Position numbers and translations under genes: made by a program
In this document: one piece after another, positions 35,166 through 46,389 of the stretch
Position numbering within the stretch: the first letter of the stretch is position 1
Layout: each line of letters starts with the position of its first letter
Notes under the pieces: generated by a model
Seen by the model: only the letters and a program-made list of their open reading frames with translations
What the model was told of the DNA's origin: nothing
Databases searched by the model: none
Source of the DNA: Manduca sexta
Lineage: Eukaryota; Arthropoda; Insecta; Lepidoptera; Sphingidae
Length of the DNA: 64,000 bases
Reading direction: 5' to 3'
NCBI RefSeq assembly: GCF_014839805.1
Contig: NC_051126.1
Span: 2,116,609-2,180,608, forward strand

Positions 35166-36099
35166 TTACATTACAGCTGCCGCTTGCGATGCGCTTTACG
35201 TCGAGTCCCAGAATAAAATAATCCACCGAAACACCTTCGCATCACAAAAAAATATCCGAAACAAAACTCGCAACAAACTGAAAGTTATGATAAAAGTGTA
35301 AACATCAAAAACTGAAGAGCTTAACCAAACTTGCCACTCCGGGACGAAGTTAAAATGGCGACGACGGCGTGAGCTATCGCCACCGGGGGAAATCTTTTAT
35401 CGAGTTACGCCATTATCCCGGGGAGCCGGGAACCGCGCCGGGATCGCGGCCGCGGCTCCCCGGTCTCGGAAAACTGACGCACGCCTTGTTGTGATTTGGT
35501 AATAAATTAACATTTTGATTGATCTATCGGATTGATGATATTTTATTAGTGATATTTGCTTTCTAAATATGTTCTGCGAATATGTTCTTAAAATTGTTTC
35601 GTCAGCTTTCATTTTACAATTTTAATTGGAATTTATTCGACAAATTTAGACGTAGTATACAACAGATGTGTTATTTCATGAATTAATAAGACTTATTTTA
35701 ATTTCATGATCGTTCTGCAATTTAGTACAAAGACGATTAAAATATAAAAGGATCAAAACCGTTTCAAATTCGGACACTTTACAAGCTAATTTAAAATTCC
35801 GTTTAGGTACTATTATTCTCATACATTATAAAACATACTTCCATGCCTCTGAATCAAATCCAAAACACAGACCAGCTACGTTACCACCAGGCGGTATACA
35901 TACTTTTAATAACCCAACAAAGGTTAACAAGCTCATTTTGAACTAAGTTCGTAACTTTTGTACCGTGTAGCACACCAAATTAATGTATTGTTGGGAGCGT
36001 GTTGAGCGGACCTAGCTATCGCCCGTTATTAAGTCCCGGTAATGGGCCGCGACCACGTTTTATACATGCATTAGGTGGCATGCTGTTTTTATTGAACAA
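35166..36099. other. Unassigned DNA with a GC-rich block at about 35330-35470
   Basis: The block ('CCGGGATCGCGGCCGCGGCT') is the most GC-rich part of the window. Part of it (35378-35420) resembles 38795-38835. Confidence 0.5.
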
Positions 36100-36132
36100 C
36101 TAGTTGACCCGACAGACGTTGTCCCGTCTTAA

Positions 36133-36439
36133 GGCGATACCTCAAGGTCCATTTTCATACATTTTGTTTCACCTTTAATCTGGGTAAGTATTTATTTAGT
36201 TAGAAGAAAACGTAAAAATAATTAATATGCATGGATATTTCGGCCTTTAAAATTTCGTCATATTAAATTTTAAAGGCCAAAATATCCATGATCATTAATT
36301 ATTTTTACGTTTTTCTTTCAACTGCGAGAACTAATCACTAACTAGACGTGAATTTAAATTCTTTACTTGCCAATACTTGTTTAGTTACCCAGATTAAAGG
36401 TGAAACAAAATGTATGAAAATGGACCTTGAGGTATCGCC
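36133..36439. mobile_element. 307-bp MITE with perfect 55-bp terminal inverted repeats and TTAA duplication
   Basis: Arms at 36133-36187 and 36385-36439 are exact reverse complements starting GGCGATACCTCAAGG. TTAA lies on each side (36129-36132 and 36440-36443), while uninterrupted Helitron copies have one TTAA at this site. TTAA duplication is known for piggyBac- and Kolobok-type transposons; the GGCG terminus does not settle which. A second inverted repeat (about 36206-36316) sits inside, so the whole element can fold as a long hairpin. No transposase. Confidence 0.95.
36206..36316. repeat. Inner palindrome of the TTAA MITE
   Basis: Arms 'AAAACGTAAAAATAATTAAT' (from 36207) and 'ATTAATTATTTTTACGTTTT' pair, as do 'TGGATATTTCGGCCTTTAAA' and the complement near 36268-36290, with a few mismatches around a short centre. 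Confidence 0.9.
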
Positions 36440-36685
36440 TTAACTATGAATTTGCAGCGCGCATTCTGACAATCGCCGACAGTTATTTCAAACAATTGAC
36501 AGTTATAAAAAATAATATTTTAGTTAAGTTTTCTTAAATTTTCTAATTTTAAATTTTTTCTTTCATAACAACCTTCTCATGACAATAACAAACACAACAA
36601 CAACAAAAAATAGTGTAATCGGACCAGCCGTTCACGCGTGATGGCGTGACCAAGGGAAATAGGGATTCATTTTTATATATATAGA

Positions 36686-37164
36686 TGTACACTGGAACTA
36701 GTCTGAATGTATTGATGACTTATAACGCTGTGTCGATGCTTGTCGGGATGGGCCAGAACGTTTAGTCGTATATCAACAAAGATGCGTGGTCACAATGGTA
36801 ACTGATAAATTATACGACATGTTAAGTCACAACTAATGAAATTGTTTCTAATTTCTTCTTCTTTTTCATAGACAAAATCATAGTGCATAAAACCATTATG
36901 AATATAATTACAACTGTAACGTATTCTTGTATAAGGTGGTGCTCTTTTAAATTAAATTTTTCGTCATGGTTATCTAGTCGTTTGGTTTACTGGGCAATGT
37001 GATACGTAGATATACTACTGCATACGAGAGGCCTTTATAATAATAAAACGAGGCCTTTGACTTAGTAAAACTAAGATGACTTAAACGATTGTGCGTGTAA
37101 AATACACTTTATTTTTATATTAATTACATAATAATGTTTTTGTGACTAATATAACTTATCCAAA
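36686..37164. other. Unassigned AT-rich DNA
   Basis: No gene or repeat recognised. Confidence 0.5.
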
Positions 37165-37537
37165 GTGCAGCAATAGCCTAGTTTGGTGTGGAACGGACTG
37201 CCGAGACGAATGTCCACAGGTTCAAAACCCAAGGGCACTCACCTCTGACTTTTCTCAAAATTTTACGTGTGTATTCTTTGTGAATTATCGCTCATTTAAC
37301 GGTAAAAGAAAACATCGTGAGTAAACCTACATACCTTAAAAGTTCTTTATAGGTCTTTGGGGATGTGTGAAGTCAATCCGCATTAGGCCAGCGTGGTGGA
37401 CTAAGGCCTAATCCCTCTCAGAAGTAGAGAAGGTATGGACCTTCTCTACTTCTCATACATTCTCTCTCTACTTCTTTTCTTGGGCATGGGCCCAACAGTG
37501 GGATAGTATCCAATACAGGGCTGATATTATTATTATA
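37165..37537 (+). mobile_element. SINE-A with a fold-back insertion
   Basis: Sense copy with head GCAGCAATAGCCTAG. In the GTAGTAGAGGAGG region an extra stretch of about 60 bases includes a perfect hairpin at 37421-37452 (13-base arms, 6-base loop), built from the SINE's own sequence. Confidence 0.88.
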
Positions 37538-38209
37538 TGATTATATAAATTTTACGAGATTATGGATGGGCCGAATTCTCTACGTATTTATTGGAATGAT
37601 CTACCATGACCAATTTAAATTTAAATTCTCACTCGCACAAAATGCATTGTTTAATACTCAATATATTATCCATAAAATGAAACTCAAAAATAGAATAAAG
37701 GTTCCGGTACTGAACCTTCTGTCGCGACGTCATACACTTGACCGGTTTCTCTCGTTTCCCTCAGAGAGTTGTTCAAAGACAATGCATTTGACAGCTACGC
37801 TTCGCTCTTAGAGTCTATATTACATATTTCAAATACATCTCTGTACCCTGTCGGGTGGATAGAGATGTATCTACTGCACTGAATAGCTGCACAGTTTTAT
37901 ATGTCACAATGTAATTGAAATATAACAATTTTTTTTAATTACTATTTAAAACTAAATGCGGAGTAAGACTGATTAGTGTTCCCTGAGACTTGCCGAGCTC
38001 CACCGCTCGGTGTTATAAAATGCGTGCCACTGTTGCCTCTATCTACAAGAGTTGTAATGATGGGTGCGCAGAGAATAAAGGTTTTATATCTTTTAAAAAA
38101 TAGGAGCAAAATCTCGTATTAGAAATGACAAAGCTCCATTATTTAAACAGAATCATAGTGTTAACTCACTACTTGACGGCAAAAATGGATTTCGTTCGTG
38201 AGACAATTT
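37538..38209. other. Unassigned DNA
   Basis: No gene recognised. Short inverted phrase TACATCTCTGTACC/GATAGAGATGTA near 37830-37870. Confidence 0.45.
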
Positions 38210-38345
38210 TTTTATTGCTTCGGCTAAGTGGCTTCGCACCTGATGTTAAGCGAAGTAAAACCTATAGAAATTGCTGACCAAAGATACGAGCATCTCCACA
38301 CGGTCGGCACAGTCATGCCGGCCAAAAATACGACCACACATACAT
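38210..38345 (-). repeat. Unclassified dispersed repeat fragment
   Basis: 'TAAGTGGCTTCGCACCTGAT', 'GTTAAGCGAAGTAAAACC' and 'GGTCGGCACAGTCATGCCGG' are phrases of a common lepidopteran repeat, related to those at 23390 and 43450. Strand uncertain. Confidence 0.45.
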
Positions 38346-38367
38346 TACGACCTTGTATCCACAGTAA

Positions 38368-38672
38368 ATGATAATAATAATAATAACCCTGTATTATATA
38401 CAGTCCCACTGTTTGGCACGGGCCTCCTCTACTAGTGAGAGGGATTAGGTCTTAGTCCACCACGCTGGCCTAGTGCGGATGGATAGACTTCACACACCCT
38501 CGAAATCCATATAGAGAACTTCTCAGTTATGCAGATTTCCTCACGATGTTTTCCTTCACCGTTAAAGCAAGCGATAATTCACAAAGAATACACACATAAT
38601 AGTTAGAAAAGTCAGAGGTGTGTGCCTGCAGACATTTGTCTCGGCAGTCCGTTCCAAAACCAACTAGGCTAT
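38368..38672 (-). mobile_element. SINE-A, box B damaged
   Basis: Typical minus copy from the AAT tail at 38368. The 'CTTGGGATTTGAACC' segment is deleted, so box B is lost while box A remains. Confidence 0.87.
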
Positions 38673-39770
38673 AATCTTTATATCAATTTTTGAACTTTCG
38701 AACAACAAAGTGTGTATGCACACCAGTTAATACCGAAACAACGTTTACTATCAAAAGTTTCGGTGTAAAGCGAATGCTCCCTATAAAACGGGATAAACTG
38801 CCGCCCCGGGAAATCCGTTATCGAGTGCATTAGTCCCGGATCTTCGGGGAGACGCGGCCACGTTAACGTAAGAGCATGGGAGGGTTGAACACTGTGGTAG
38901 TAACTCGATTTTTCAGCAAATCCCGAGACACTGTCCAACTCCTTTTGATTTTATGATGCCCTGGTACATGGAACGGCGCTCGTCGATTTCCCAGATGGAA
39001 ATGTTTGTGAGAAAAAGTAGTAAAAGTAATATGGATGGACGGAATATGTTTGTAGACTAGTAAGTGTTTTTTTATCGAGCAATCAAATTTTGTAGTTTTG
39101 TGATACGGAAACGCAGTCAGATAGCCTATTTTAGAATAAATATGCCGATAGACTGGCCCCATCTCATTGCAGGCCGGATATAATCTCGCCTAACCGTGGT
39201 TGCCGTAATTGCATCTATAAATGACGTAATGCAACAGTAAATCATTTATTCATTTAGCAAATCTATAACCATACAGGAGATCATAATTAAACTTAATTCA
39301 ATTCGCTTATATGATCAACAAAAAACCAACAAAGTTCACAAATATCACACCAAAGAAGCAAACCGGGCCTTCTGACAATGCCAAGAGTAAAATAGAAACT
39401 TGAAACTGCGTACCGTAAACATTCCGAAGGGGAATTTAGTCCCCTGTTACATTTAAGGGGTGAAAAAGACCAAACCAACTGCACTACATCAAGCTTGTTA
39501 CTGGAGTAGCAACAAGTTCCGATATATTTTATACTTGAGAATTCTCAATAAGTTTCCGATGTTGATTGCGCAAGTATCGGCAGATCTGTATGGAATTAAT
39601 ATTTACTGTTGGAAGTTTTAAAAGATTTTTATATCTCCATGTTTGCCTTATAACGTAGACGTAAGGTACTTTTTACACTAATTAGCTTATAGTATATTGT
39701 ATCTGTCTGGCAGAGGCGGCCTAAGAGGGAAGCTACTTATCGAGCAAATAAGTAGCCACAGGTTTGATTC
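38673..39770. other. Unassigned DNA; GC-rich block 38770-38880; tRNA-like hairpin near 39716-39775
   Basis: The block at 38795-38835 resembles 35378-35420. Near 39716 a stem (GCTACTTAT...ATAAGTAGC) followed by GGTTTGATTCC recalls a tRNA-like SINE head, too degraded to call. Confidence 0.4.
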
Positions 39771-39779
39771 CTCTATAAA

Positions 39780-39965
39780 TCTATAATAATAAAGCTGAAG
39801 AGTTTGTTTGCTTGAACGCGGTGTTCTTGTGAACTGCTAAACCGATCATGTTTTTTTTCACCAATAGGAAGTTACAGTACTCCTGAGTTTTATAGGCTAC
39901 TTTTTATCTTGGCGAATTTTTGCGCGCAAGCGGAGCCGTAGGCAAAGCAAAGAAAAAAATAGCTG
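39780..39965 (+). mobile_element. Helitron family 2, partial
   Basis: Starts TCTATAATAATAAAGCTGAA after host A and continues TTTGCTTGAACGCG; the same block appears in 41505-41632 and inside 47560-47953. The 3' end (near 'CGCGCAAGCGGAGCCG') lacks a clean CTAG. Confidence 0.6.
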
Positions 39966-40819
39966 CTAAATATAAGCTGCTTAGTAAACCCTCCGTCATT
40001 TTTGATTACACAAAAAAACGATACCTATGTTACTTAGTTTAAGGCATTTGACAAACTGTACTGAGATATAACCATATCACTAACATTTAATCATTTATTT
40101 ATTAGCATAGTCTGTCAGTTCTAAGATATAAGGTTCAATTCCCAGATTAAAAACCTAACGACCGGATAAACTTATTAAAATGACAAAAAAGTTTCTATTT
40201 TCTCTTTTGTTTCCATCCAGGTGAGCCAAGCGTGACATTTACGCGCAACTCTGATAGAAACATAAACAATTGTATCGCTGTTGAATGCAGACTTTATTAC
40301 GCTCCCTTTATGAGACTACGCATTAGTAAATTACTTAAACGAGTCCCCCATTTAAGTCTCGCAACTTTGAAAGTTAATTTTGTAATAAAAGCAAAGCCGA
40401 GCGAGTGTTATTTATTGTAATTAAAATAAACATAATATTTTCGATTGCACTCCTGGAGGAATATGACAATTTTTAAATAAATTATGCGGAGTTTAAGATT
40501 GTGTACCTGATGTTTACTTGGCAATAAACACGATATTTTCAACTTCAAATTGCGAAGACTTGATCATAGCGTTTGTTTAGGGCTCAATTCGGATAAATTA
40601 TTTTCCGTTACTAAAAATAACTTAAACAAAGTATAACCTTTTTTAGCCTATACATATATCCAAGAAGTAGAGTATATTTCTGAAAAAGGATTTTTCTGGA
40701 ATCGATGCAATAGTTTCAATGAATTTGTTTCCACGGAACTTTACTTTCTTTTTGGTAATAATGTATTATAATTTACATATTATAAATATGCTATAGATAT
40801 TTCTCGGAATTGATCTTCC
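39966..40819. other. Unassigned DNA
   Basis: A pyrimidine tract ending in CAG (about 40193-40220) followed by a 66-codon open frame looks like a splice acceptor but has no other support. The remainder is AT-rich. Confidence 0.4.
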
Positions 40820-40945
40820 CCTGTGCGCTTTTCATGGATAAACTATCCTCCATTTAAAGCCTCCTTTAAGTCTATCTATCTGGTAGATTTTATCTGAATC
40901 AATTCAGCAGTTTTTGCGTAATATTAAAAGCTTACCAATTTTATA
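40820..40945 (-). repeat. Unclassified dispersed repeat remnant
   Basis: 'CTTTTCATGGATAAACTATC', 'TAAAGCCTCCTTTAAGTC' and 'TGAATCAATTCAGCAGTTTT' form a pattern common in lepidopteran CTAG-ended elements; ends eroded. Confidence 0.5.
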
Positions 40946-41504
40946 TTAAAAGGAAAGTAATATACAGCATTAGTAGAATAGTAGTTTAATAGCAATCCGC
41001 TTTCTGTCTTTTTTATATCTTCCACACTTCTTTCTTTTCCTTCAGCTCAGTTAGTTCCCATGTTGTAAGCATTTACCAGTTACTTGACACAATCCAAGGC
41101 TTTAACCAAACGATCCAACACCAATACCACTAGAATACGTTTTCAAACCACATAAATAAGCATCACACAGCCCTGTAAGCGCAAACTTGACAAACGCCGA
41201 AGCGGTAGGTACGTACACATAGCCTGTTTTGGGCAACTTTTAAACAGAATTTATGATAAGTATTCGCCTCTCGGAGCTCCGCGAACGTGAGTTATGTTGC
41301 GCTGTTTAACAAAATGATATATTTAAAAAGTTTTTGTTAGTTCACTGTATCTCGAACTGTAGTGGATTTTTTGAATGTATATTTACATGTCGCTGTGTTA
41401 GTCGGTTTCTTCTTTTCCTGGTTTTATGTTTGATTGTTTTGCTGCAATAGTGGTATTACTAGTTTTACCTGCAGCTCTACCCTCGTAAAATAGATTTTAC
41501 GAGA

Positions 41505-41632
41505 TAAAAAGTAGCTTAAGCACTCAAGAGTAATGCAGTTTCCTATTAGTGAAAATATTTTCAATTTTTTTTTAATAGCTTCTGAAATTAGCGCGTTCAA
41601 ACATATTCTTTAGTTTTGTATAATAGTATGGA
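41505..41632 (-). mobile_element. Helitron family 2, 5' portion
   Basis: On the minus strand it begins TCCATACTATTATACAAAAC after host A and contains 'GTTTGAACGCGCTAATTTC', shared with 39780 and 47560. Confidence 0.6.
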
Positions 41633-42028
41633 TTTCTGTACCTACTCTTTGTATTATTAAAGAAGGTATTTACAAACTATATTTATGATATTATTGGCCT
41701 AAAATGAGTTCATAAAAGTTACATTTACTTTTGCCTACCCCTATACCGAGAACTTGGGTTATACATAACAACGGAATTGAAACAACGGAACTGAACGCAT
41801 GAAATACATACATAATATTTGAAAACAAATTCATGTCCCATTTCTGTTTGCTTTGTTTGAAGAAATAAGAAGAATCACGGCGGCCATTTTTGTGAGCGTG
41901 CTTTCCGCATTTGTGAGGCAAATGCGAATATTAATGTCTTGTATGAACGAGGTTTTATGCTTTAAAATTAACTAAATTTTAAATGACTTACACGCTGGCT
42001 TAGTTAAGTTGCGGTATATAAGGACATA
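41633..42028. other. Unassigned DNA
   Basis: A 76-codon minus frame (41691-41921) has no recognisable domain. Confidence 0.45.
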
Positions 42029-42374
42029 GCGGCGATAGCCTAGTTGGGTGTGGAACTGACGGACTGCCGAGACGAATGAGCGTAGGTTCAAATCCTAAGG
42101 GCACACACCGCTGACTTTTCAAAAATCATGGGTATATTCTTTGTGAATTTATCGTTCGCTTTAACGGTGAAGGAAAACATCGTGAGGAAACCTGCACATC
42201 TGAGAAGTTCTCTATAGGAATTTCGAAGGTGAGTGAAGTCTACCAATCCGCACTAGGCCAGCGTGGTGGACTAAGGCCTAATCCCTCTCAGTAGTAGAGG
42301 CCCGTGCTCAGCAGTGGGCAAGTATATAATACAGGGCTGATATTATTATTTATATTATTATTATATCTGAACTT
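42029..42374 (+). mobile_element. SINE-A, full length
   Basis: Head GCGGCGATAGCCTAGTTGGG (perfect box A), box B GGTTCAAATCC, complete body, and an ATTATT-rich tail. Among the best-preserved sense copies. Confidence 0.93.
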
Positions 42375-42464
42375 TCGGGTTCGATCTCCGAGTAGAACAA
42401 AGTAATATGAGGTTTCTTATTATCAGCTTGAAATCTGAGGAATGTATATAATTTTTTTTATACA

Positions 42465-42618
42465 GTCGGAACGCGTTAGGCGACTTATGTGGGCCTTTAT
42501 GGCGGGTTTCCACACCTTGTGTACGGTGGTCGCTATCCAGGCGGATACAGAATATATGCTACAACCAGCACATTGTACATGCTATCCGGACGGATACTAA
42601 ATATATTCTACTACCAGC
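42465..42618 (+). repeat. Family C repeat, 3' half with duplicated end
   Basis: 'CACCTTGTGTACGGTGGTCG' then the terminal block GCTATCC.GGCGGATAC...CCAGCACA twice, the second from about 42581. Confidence 0.75.
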
Positions 42619-42619
42619 A

Positions 42620-42722
42620 CATGATCATCATTATCATCATCAGCTCCAGGACGTCCACTGATGAACAAGGGCCTCTCCCAAAGATCTCCAGATCGACCTA
42701 TTGGAAACAGCCATGTCACAGC
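42620..42722 (-). pseudogene. RTE-type LINE ORF C-terminal fragment
   Basis: On the minus strand the codons read SIWRSLGEALVHQWTSWS then a stop, the typical C-terminal tail of RTE-clade endonuclease-reverse transcriptases (W...GEA.VQQWTS). It is followed by GATGATGATAATGATGA, the short 3' repeats of RTE elements. This is a heavily 5'-truncated insertion directly abutting family C. Confidence 0.75.
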
Positions 42723-43439
42723 CTGCATAATATTGTCATGTGTATGTCTGTGTGTAATGTATGTCATACCACCTACAACGAAAAAAAAAACAAATTAAAA
42801 AAATATATTTTGAATTTATTCATAAACGCATTTATGATGTAATACCATTACTTGCTCGATGATATAACCCTTTGGTACAATATCATATTTAATACGTGTC
42901 TGGTAGGGTTATAAATCGCGTGTGTCGTTGGACGCCAGTTTCCAGCTCATTTTCCAAATAAACTTCCTTCAAGTAATAACAAAGTTCTGCTGAAGTTAAT
43001 ATCGGTGGCGGTGATGTGCGAAGTGAACGAAGTTTTGGATATGGCATTATCTTTTGAATATTTAGTGTGTGGAAAATTGACATTGTTTTTTTTAGAATAA
43101 TTTTATGTAAACCATTTTTAGTGCATTGTTATATTAAATTAACATAGGGATACAATTTAAATATTAAAAAGCGAGTGTATGTATAAACAGGGGATTTTGA
43201 TAAAAAATCTTCTAAAAAATATACTAAAATATTTCTAAGTCATCTTTTCTCGGTATAAGTTTCTACGCTGCATAGGATGCAGAATAACCTATGTATAATG
43301 ACAAACATACAGATACACCTACAGTGATCAAAATATTATACAGGTTTGTTTTACTTCTTCAAACTCCGCTCAAGTACACTACATGTGTGCCCGGAACATC
43401 ATTCCATAACTTTTAACACTGATTTATTTTTATTACTTT
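42723..43439. other. Unassigned DNA
   Basis: AT-rich; no gene or repeat recognised. Confidence 0.5.
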
Positions 43440-43545
43440 AGTAGAAAAACGAGCAAGCGGTTCGCCTGATGGTAAGCAGCATCTACAGCCCATAGCCTAA
43501 AGCAATGCCAAAGGCACAGCCAAGCCGTTGACTACCGGACTATTC
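43440..43545 (+). repeat. Unclassified dispersed repeat fragment
   Basis: 'AACGAGCAAGCGGTTCGCCT', 'GATGGTAAGCAGCATC' and 'AATGCCAAAGGCACAGCCAA' are common lepidopteran repeat phrases. Confidence 0.5.
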
Positions 43546-43612
43546 TCGAGTAAAAACTTTAAACAAGCAACTTGCAACTTTAACTGCATATCCATCTGCT
43601 CCTGTACCTTTA

Positions 43613-43901
43613 TCAACTATATATATAAAAATGAATCCCTATTTCCCTTGGTCACGCCATCACGCGGGAACGGCTGGACCGATTACACAATTTTTTTTTG
43701 TTCTGTTTATTATTATCAGAAGAAAGTTCTTATGAAAGAAAAAATTCAAAAAATGCGCGGAATATTAAAAAATTTAAGAAAACTTAACGAAAATATTAAT
43801 TTTATATAACTGTCAATTGTTTGAAATAACTGTTAGCGTTTGACAAAACGCGCACTGCAAATTCATAGTTAAGACGGGACAACGTCTGTCGGGTCAACTA
43901 G
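43613..43901 (+). mobile_element. Non-autonomous Helitron, family 1
   Basis: TC start after host A (43612) and 3' GGGTCAACTAG before host T (43902). Hairpin AGACG-GGACAA-CGTCT ten bases upstream of CTAG. The 93-codon frame crossing its left end is an accident of the repeat. Confidence 0.88.
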
Positions 43902-44499
43902 TCTCTTAACCCGTATTGATATTTAATGATACTGTACCACCTCCATCAATCCAACATTATTGGCAATTGTAAAACTGGCAAAAGATACGCATCGTTCATA
44001 GCATCGCAATTTTATAGTGGCACGAGGTATTTTACGAGTTTATTTGTTTGGCCGCCATATAAACAGCTCGTAAATCAACCACAATGTTGCTTTAATATGG
44101 ATAAACGATACATTTTGTGCTGTGTATTTGATATGGGCTAATAAAATCGGCTTTTGAAGTTAACTGCAACTTATCGCTTTAGACGATGTATGTGAATGGG
44201 TTAATGTTGTGGTGAAGAATTTTGGTTGATAGATACTAGTGGATGTATTATTAAAGGTAATGTTAGGGGATGGTAAACTTAATAACCAGTAATAGAATAT
44301 GAAGTATTCGATGTTCCACCTCATGTTTTATGCGGTCTTAAAACGGTAGACAAGATTAAAAATAAAAAATATTGTATTAAATCAAAGAGAATTTTCGGTC
44401 ATAGTTGAACAACCATCCATCTAGAGTACAATTTTCCAGCAAACCCCTTCGAATATTTAACACACATACGCTCATGCCTTTTATACCTGTACCTGTGCA
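43902..44499. other. Unassigned AT-rich DNA
   Basis: No gene or repeat recognised. Confidence 0.5.
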
Positions 44500-44715
44500 T
44501 ACCTGAACGGGTAAACAAAGGCGCAGTCGATGCACCCACTATCCGCCATGTGTAATCGGTCCCATGAACCTATCGCCATATCGGGAACAAATTCCAAACT
44601 CCAGGCTTACTGAGTAGAAAAACCCAATACTACTATGCCCAACTCAGGAATCGAGCCCGAGATCTCAGCACTTCAGTCGTACTTACCATAATACACTTAC
44701 GCCACCAAGGCAGAT
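44500..44715 (-). mobile_element. SINE-B
   Basis: Minus-strand copy: 'ACCTATCGCCATATCGGGAA', 'CTGAGTAGAAAAACCCAATA', box B complement GGAATCGAGCC, and the head ending 'TTACGCCACCAAGGC'. Confidence 0.78.
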
Positions 44716-45534
44716 GAATATTTCACTTCTCAAAAAAAAGACAAAATCCACAACTTACCAAATTCAATGCCAACCCATTGCACACATATTAACAGCCTAC
44801 ACAAAGTCACATAACAAAACCCAAATTCCAAAGAAAATCATACTAAAACTTCACCAGTTGTGCTAACACGAAGGCAGTGTTAGTAAAACAGAGCACTGCA
44901 TCATCTGACGTGACACAAAGCGCTGTACAACGCTGCGAATCGTTCAAGGCGAACCTTTAAGGCAAATTTCATTAACTAGAGTTCTCCATTGAGGTGGAAC
45001 GCCAAAAGGCAACTAGGGTTAGACTGTGTTTCGACGAAGCATTTACTAAAATTCGCTTTAGGAGTATCTGATTTTGTATACAAAATTAGGTCATGTTTAA
45101 GATCCGACATTGTACCTATACTCAAAATTAACTTCACTCAAAAAAGAACACAAGGTGGTAATGTTTTCTGGGGACTGAATCTTGACCGGCGGTCGGCGTC
45201 TGGCCTATGGCTTGGTCGAAAAATTGTGACAAATTTTTGCTGCAAAAAATAATATATAGTAATACTTAGACAAAAAAAATATTTTGTGAATTTGACATTT
45301 TTCATAACTACTTGTGTCGGCCAGTCTATTAAAAAAATAACTCGGCTGTTATAATAATTTTATAGTTCATAAGATCAATAAGTAAAGCGCTGAAATAAAA
45401 CTACTTTGCGAACTTTTTCGTGATTTTTATACTGTCTTGAAGACACTGTGAGCTTATTCTGGGTAACACCGACCGTCACCAGCAAAAAAAATCGTATAAA
45501 TGTAAAATGTAGGTAGATATTGTAACATTAACTT
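44716..45534. other. Unassigned DNA
   Basis: An 87-codon frame (44989-45252) has no domain I recognise. Confidence 0.45.
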
Positions 45535-45690
45535 TTCGCATGACCAACACCTCAGTCCGCCCCGTGACCATGAAGGCTGCAGTCTTCGAAACGTCGGGAG
45601 AAAATTATAATATAAAACCGCGATAAAATCCGCAAAATAGTTTTTTTTATGTCAAACATTCGCGTAAACATAAGAAATCATTAAGGCGAT
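45535..45690 (-). repeat. Family D repeat
   Basis: 'GCATGACCAACACCTCAGTC', 'CGAAACGTCGGGAGAAAA', 'AAAACCGCGATAAAATCCG', ending GCGTAAACATAAGAAATCAT. Confidence 0.78.
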
Positions 45691-46389
45691 TCTTCATTTA
45701 AGCAAATGCAATTTACACTATGAAGACAATGTTTAAATAACCCTACAAAATCTCATCCCAACGCACCTATCTCTAATAATTTCCTTATTCCACCACCCTT
45801 TGCAATAGCCCCGGTGAATCCTAATCGCTGAGCGCTCGTTCCAGCAAGGAAATCACGTACTCCGAGTCACCCCAACAGTCACTGTCCGCTGTTATAACAA
45901 TGCGGAACCGTCCCGTGGGATGTAAACGTACTTCTTTTGTTTGTTCTTATGTGTATGTTCACAAATAGTCCTATCTCCATTCCTGTTAATAATTAATGTC
46001 ATTGGTGTAAAATAGATCTGTTTTGAATCGCACGAATGGTTCTATCTCAACTCCTTAATGATTAGTTTCGTTGGAAGTTAAAGACAACTTGGATATTTCG
46101 AATGACTCGTCGAGTTTTAAAAGTGCATACTATTTTCGATCCTAACATACAGTAGTTGCCAGAACGGGATAGTCTCATGTTCACACTAGGCAGGTAGTAC
46201 TACACTGTAGAAGACCGAAACGGTGAAACATGTTGCACATGTAATATATTTAACATCAATAATTTCTACCACGTTTTTTGCAAAATTAATTGATTTGATT
46301 TGAAAGGACAATTTGGCTTTTGCGCTTCGTTACCGAGATTTCCAGGTTCTGAAAATTGCCAAAATTTTATCATAGAGGCTATTGAACTA
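45691..46389. other. Unassigned DNA
   Basis: A GC-richer block at 45780-45930; otherwise nothing recognised. Confidence 0.45.

Larger units (their letters stand above)
36100..36685 (-). mobile_element. Non-autonomous Helitron, family 1, interrupted by a MITE
   Basis: On the minus strand it starts TCTATATATATAAAAATG after host A and ends GGGTCAACTAG before host T. This is the TC...CTAG structure with A/T insertion expected of Helitrons. The hairpin AGACG-GGACAA-CGTCT precedes the 3' end by ten bases. A MITE fills 36133-36439 inside it. Without the MITE the element is about 275 bases, like the copies at 43613 and 48483. Confidence 0.9.

Noticed and set aside
43528..43809. Frames containing NESLFPLVT as a small conserved protein
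   Set aside because: The same peptide appears at 5040 and 48490 because all are the Helitron family 1 sequence read in one frame; no codon-level constraint is visible.
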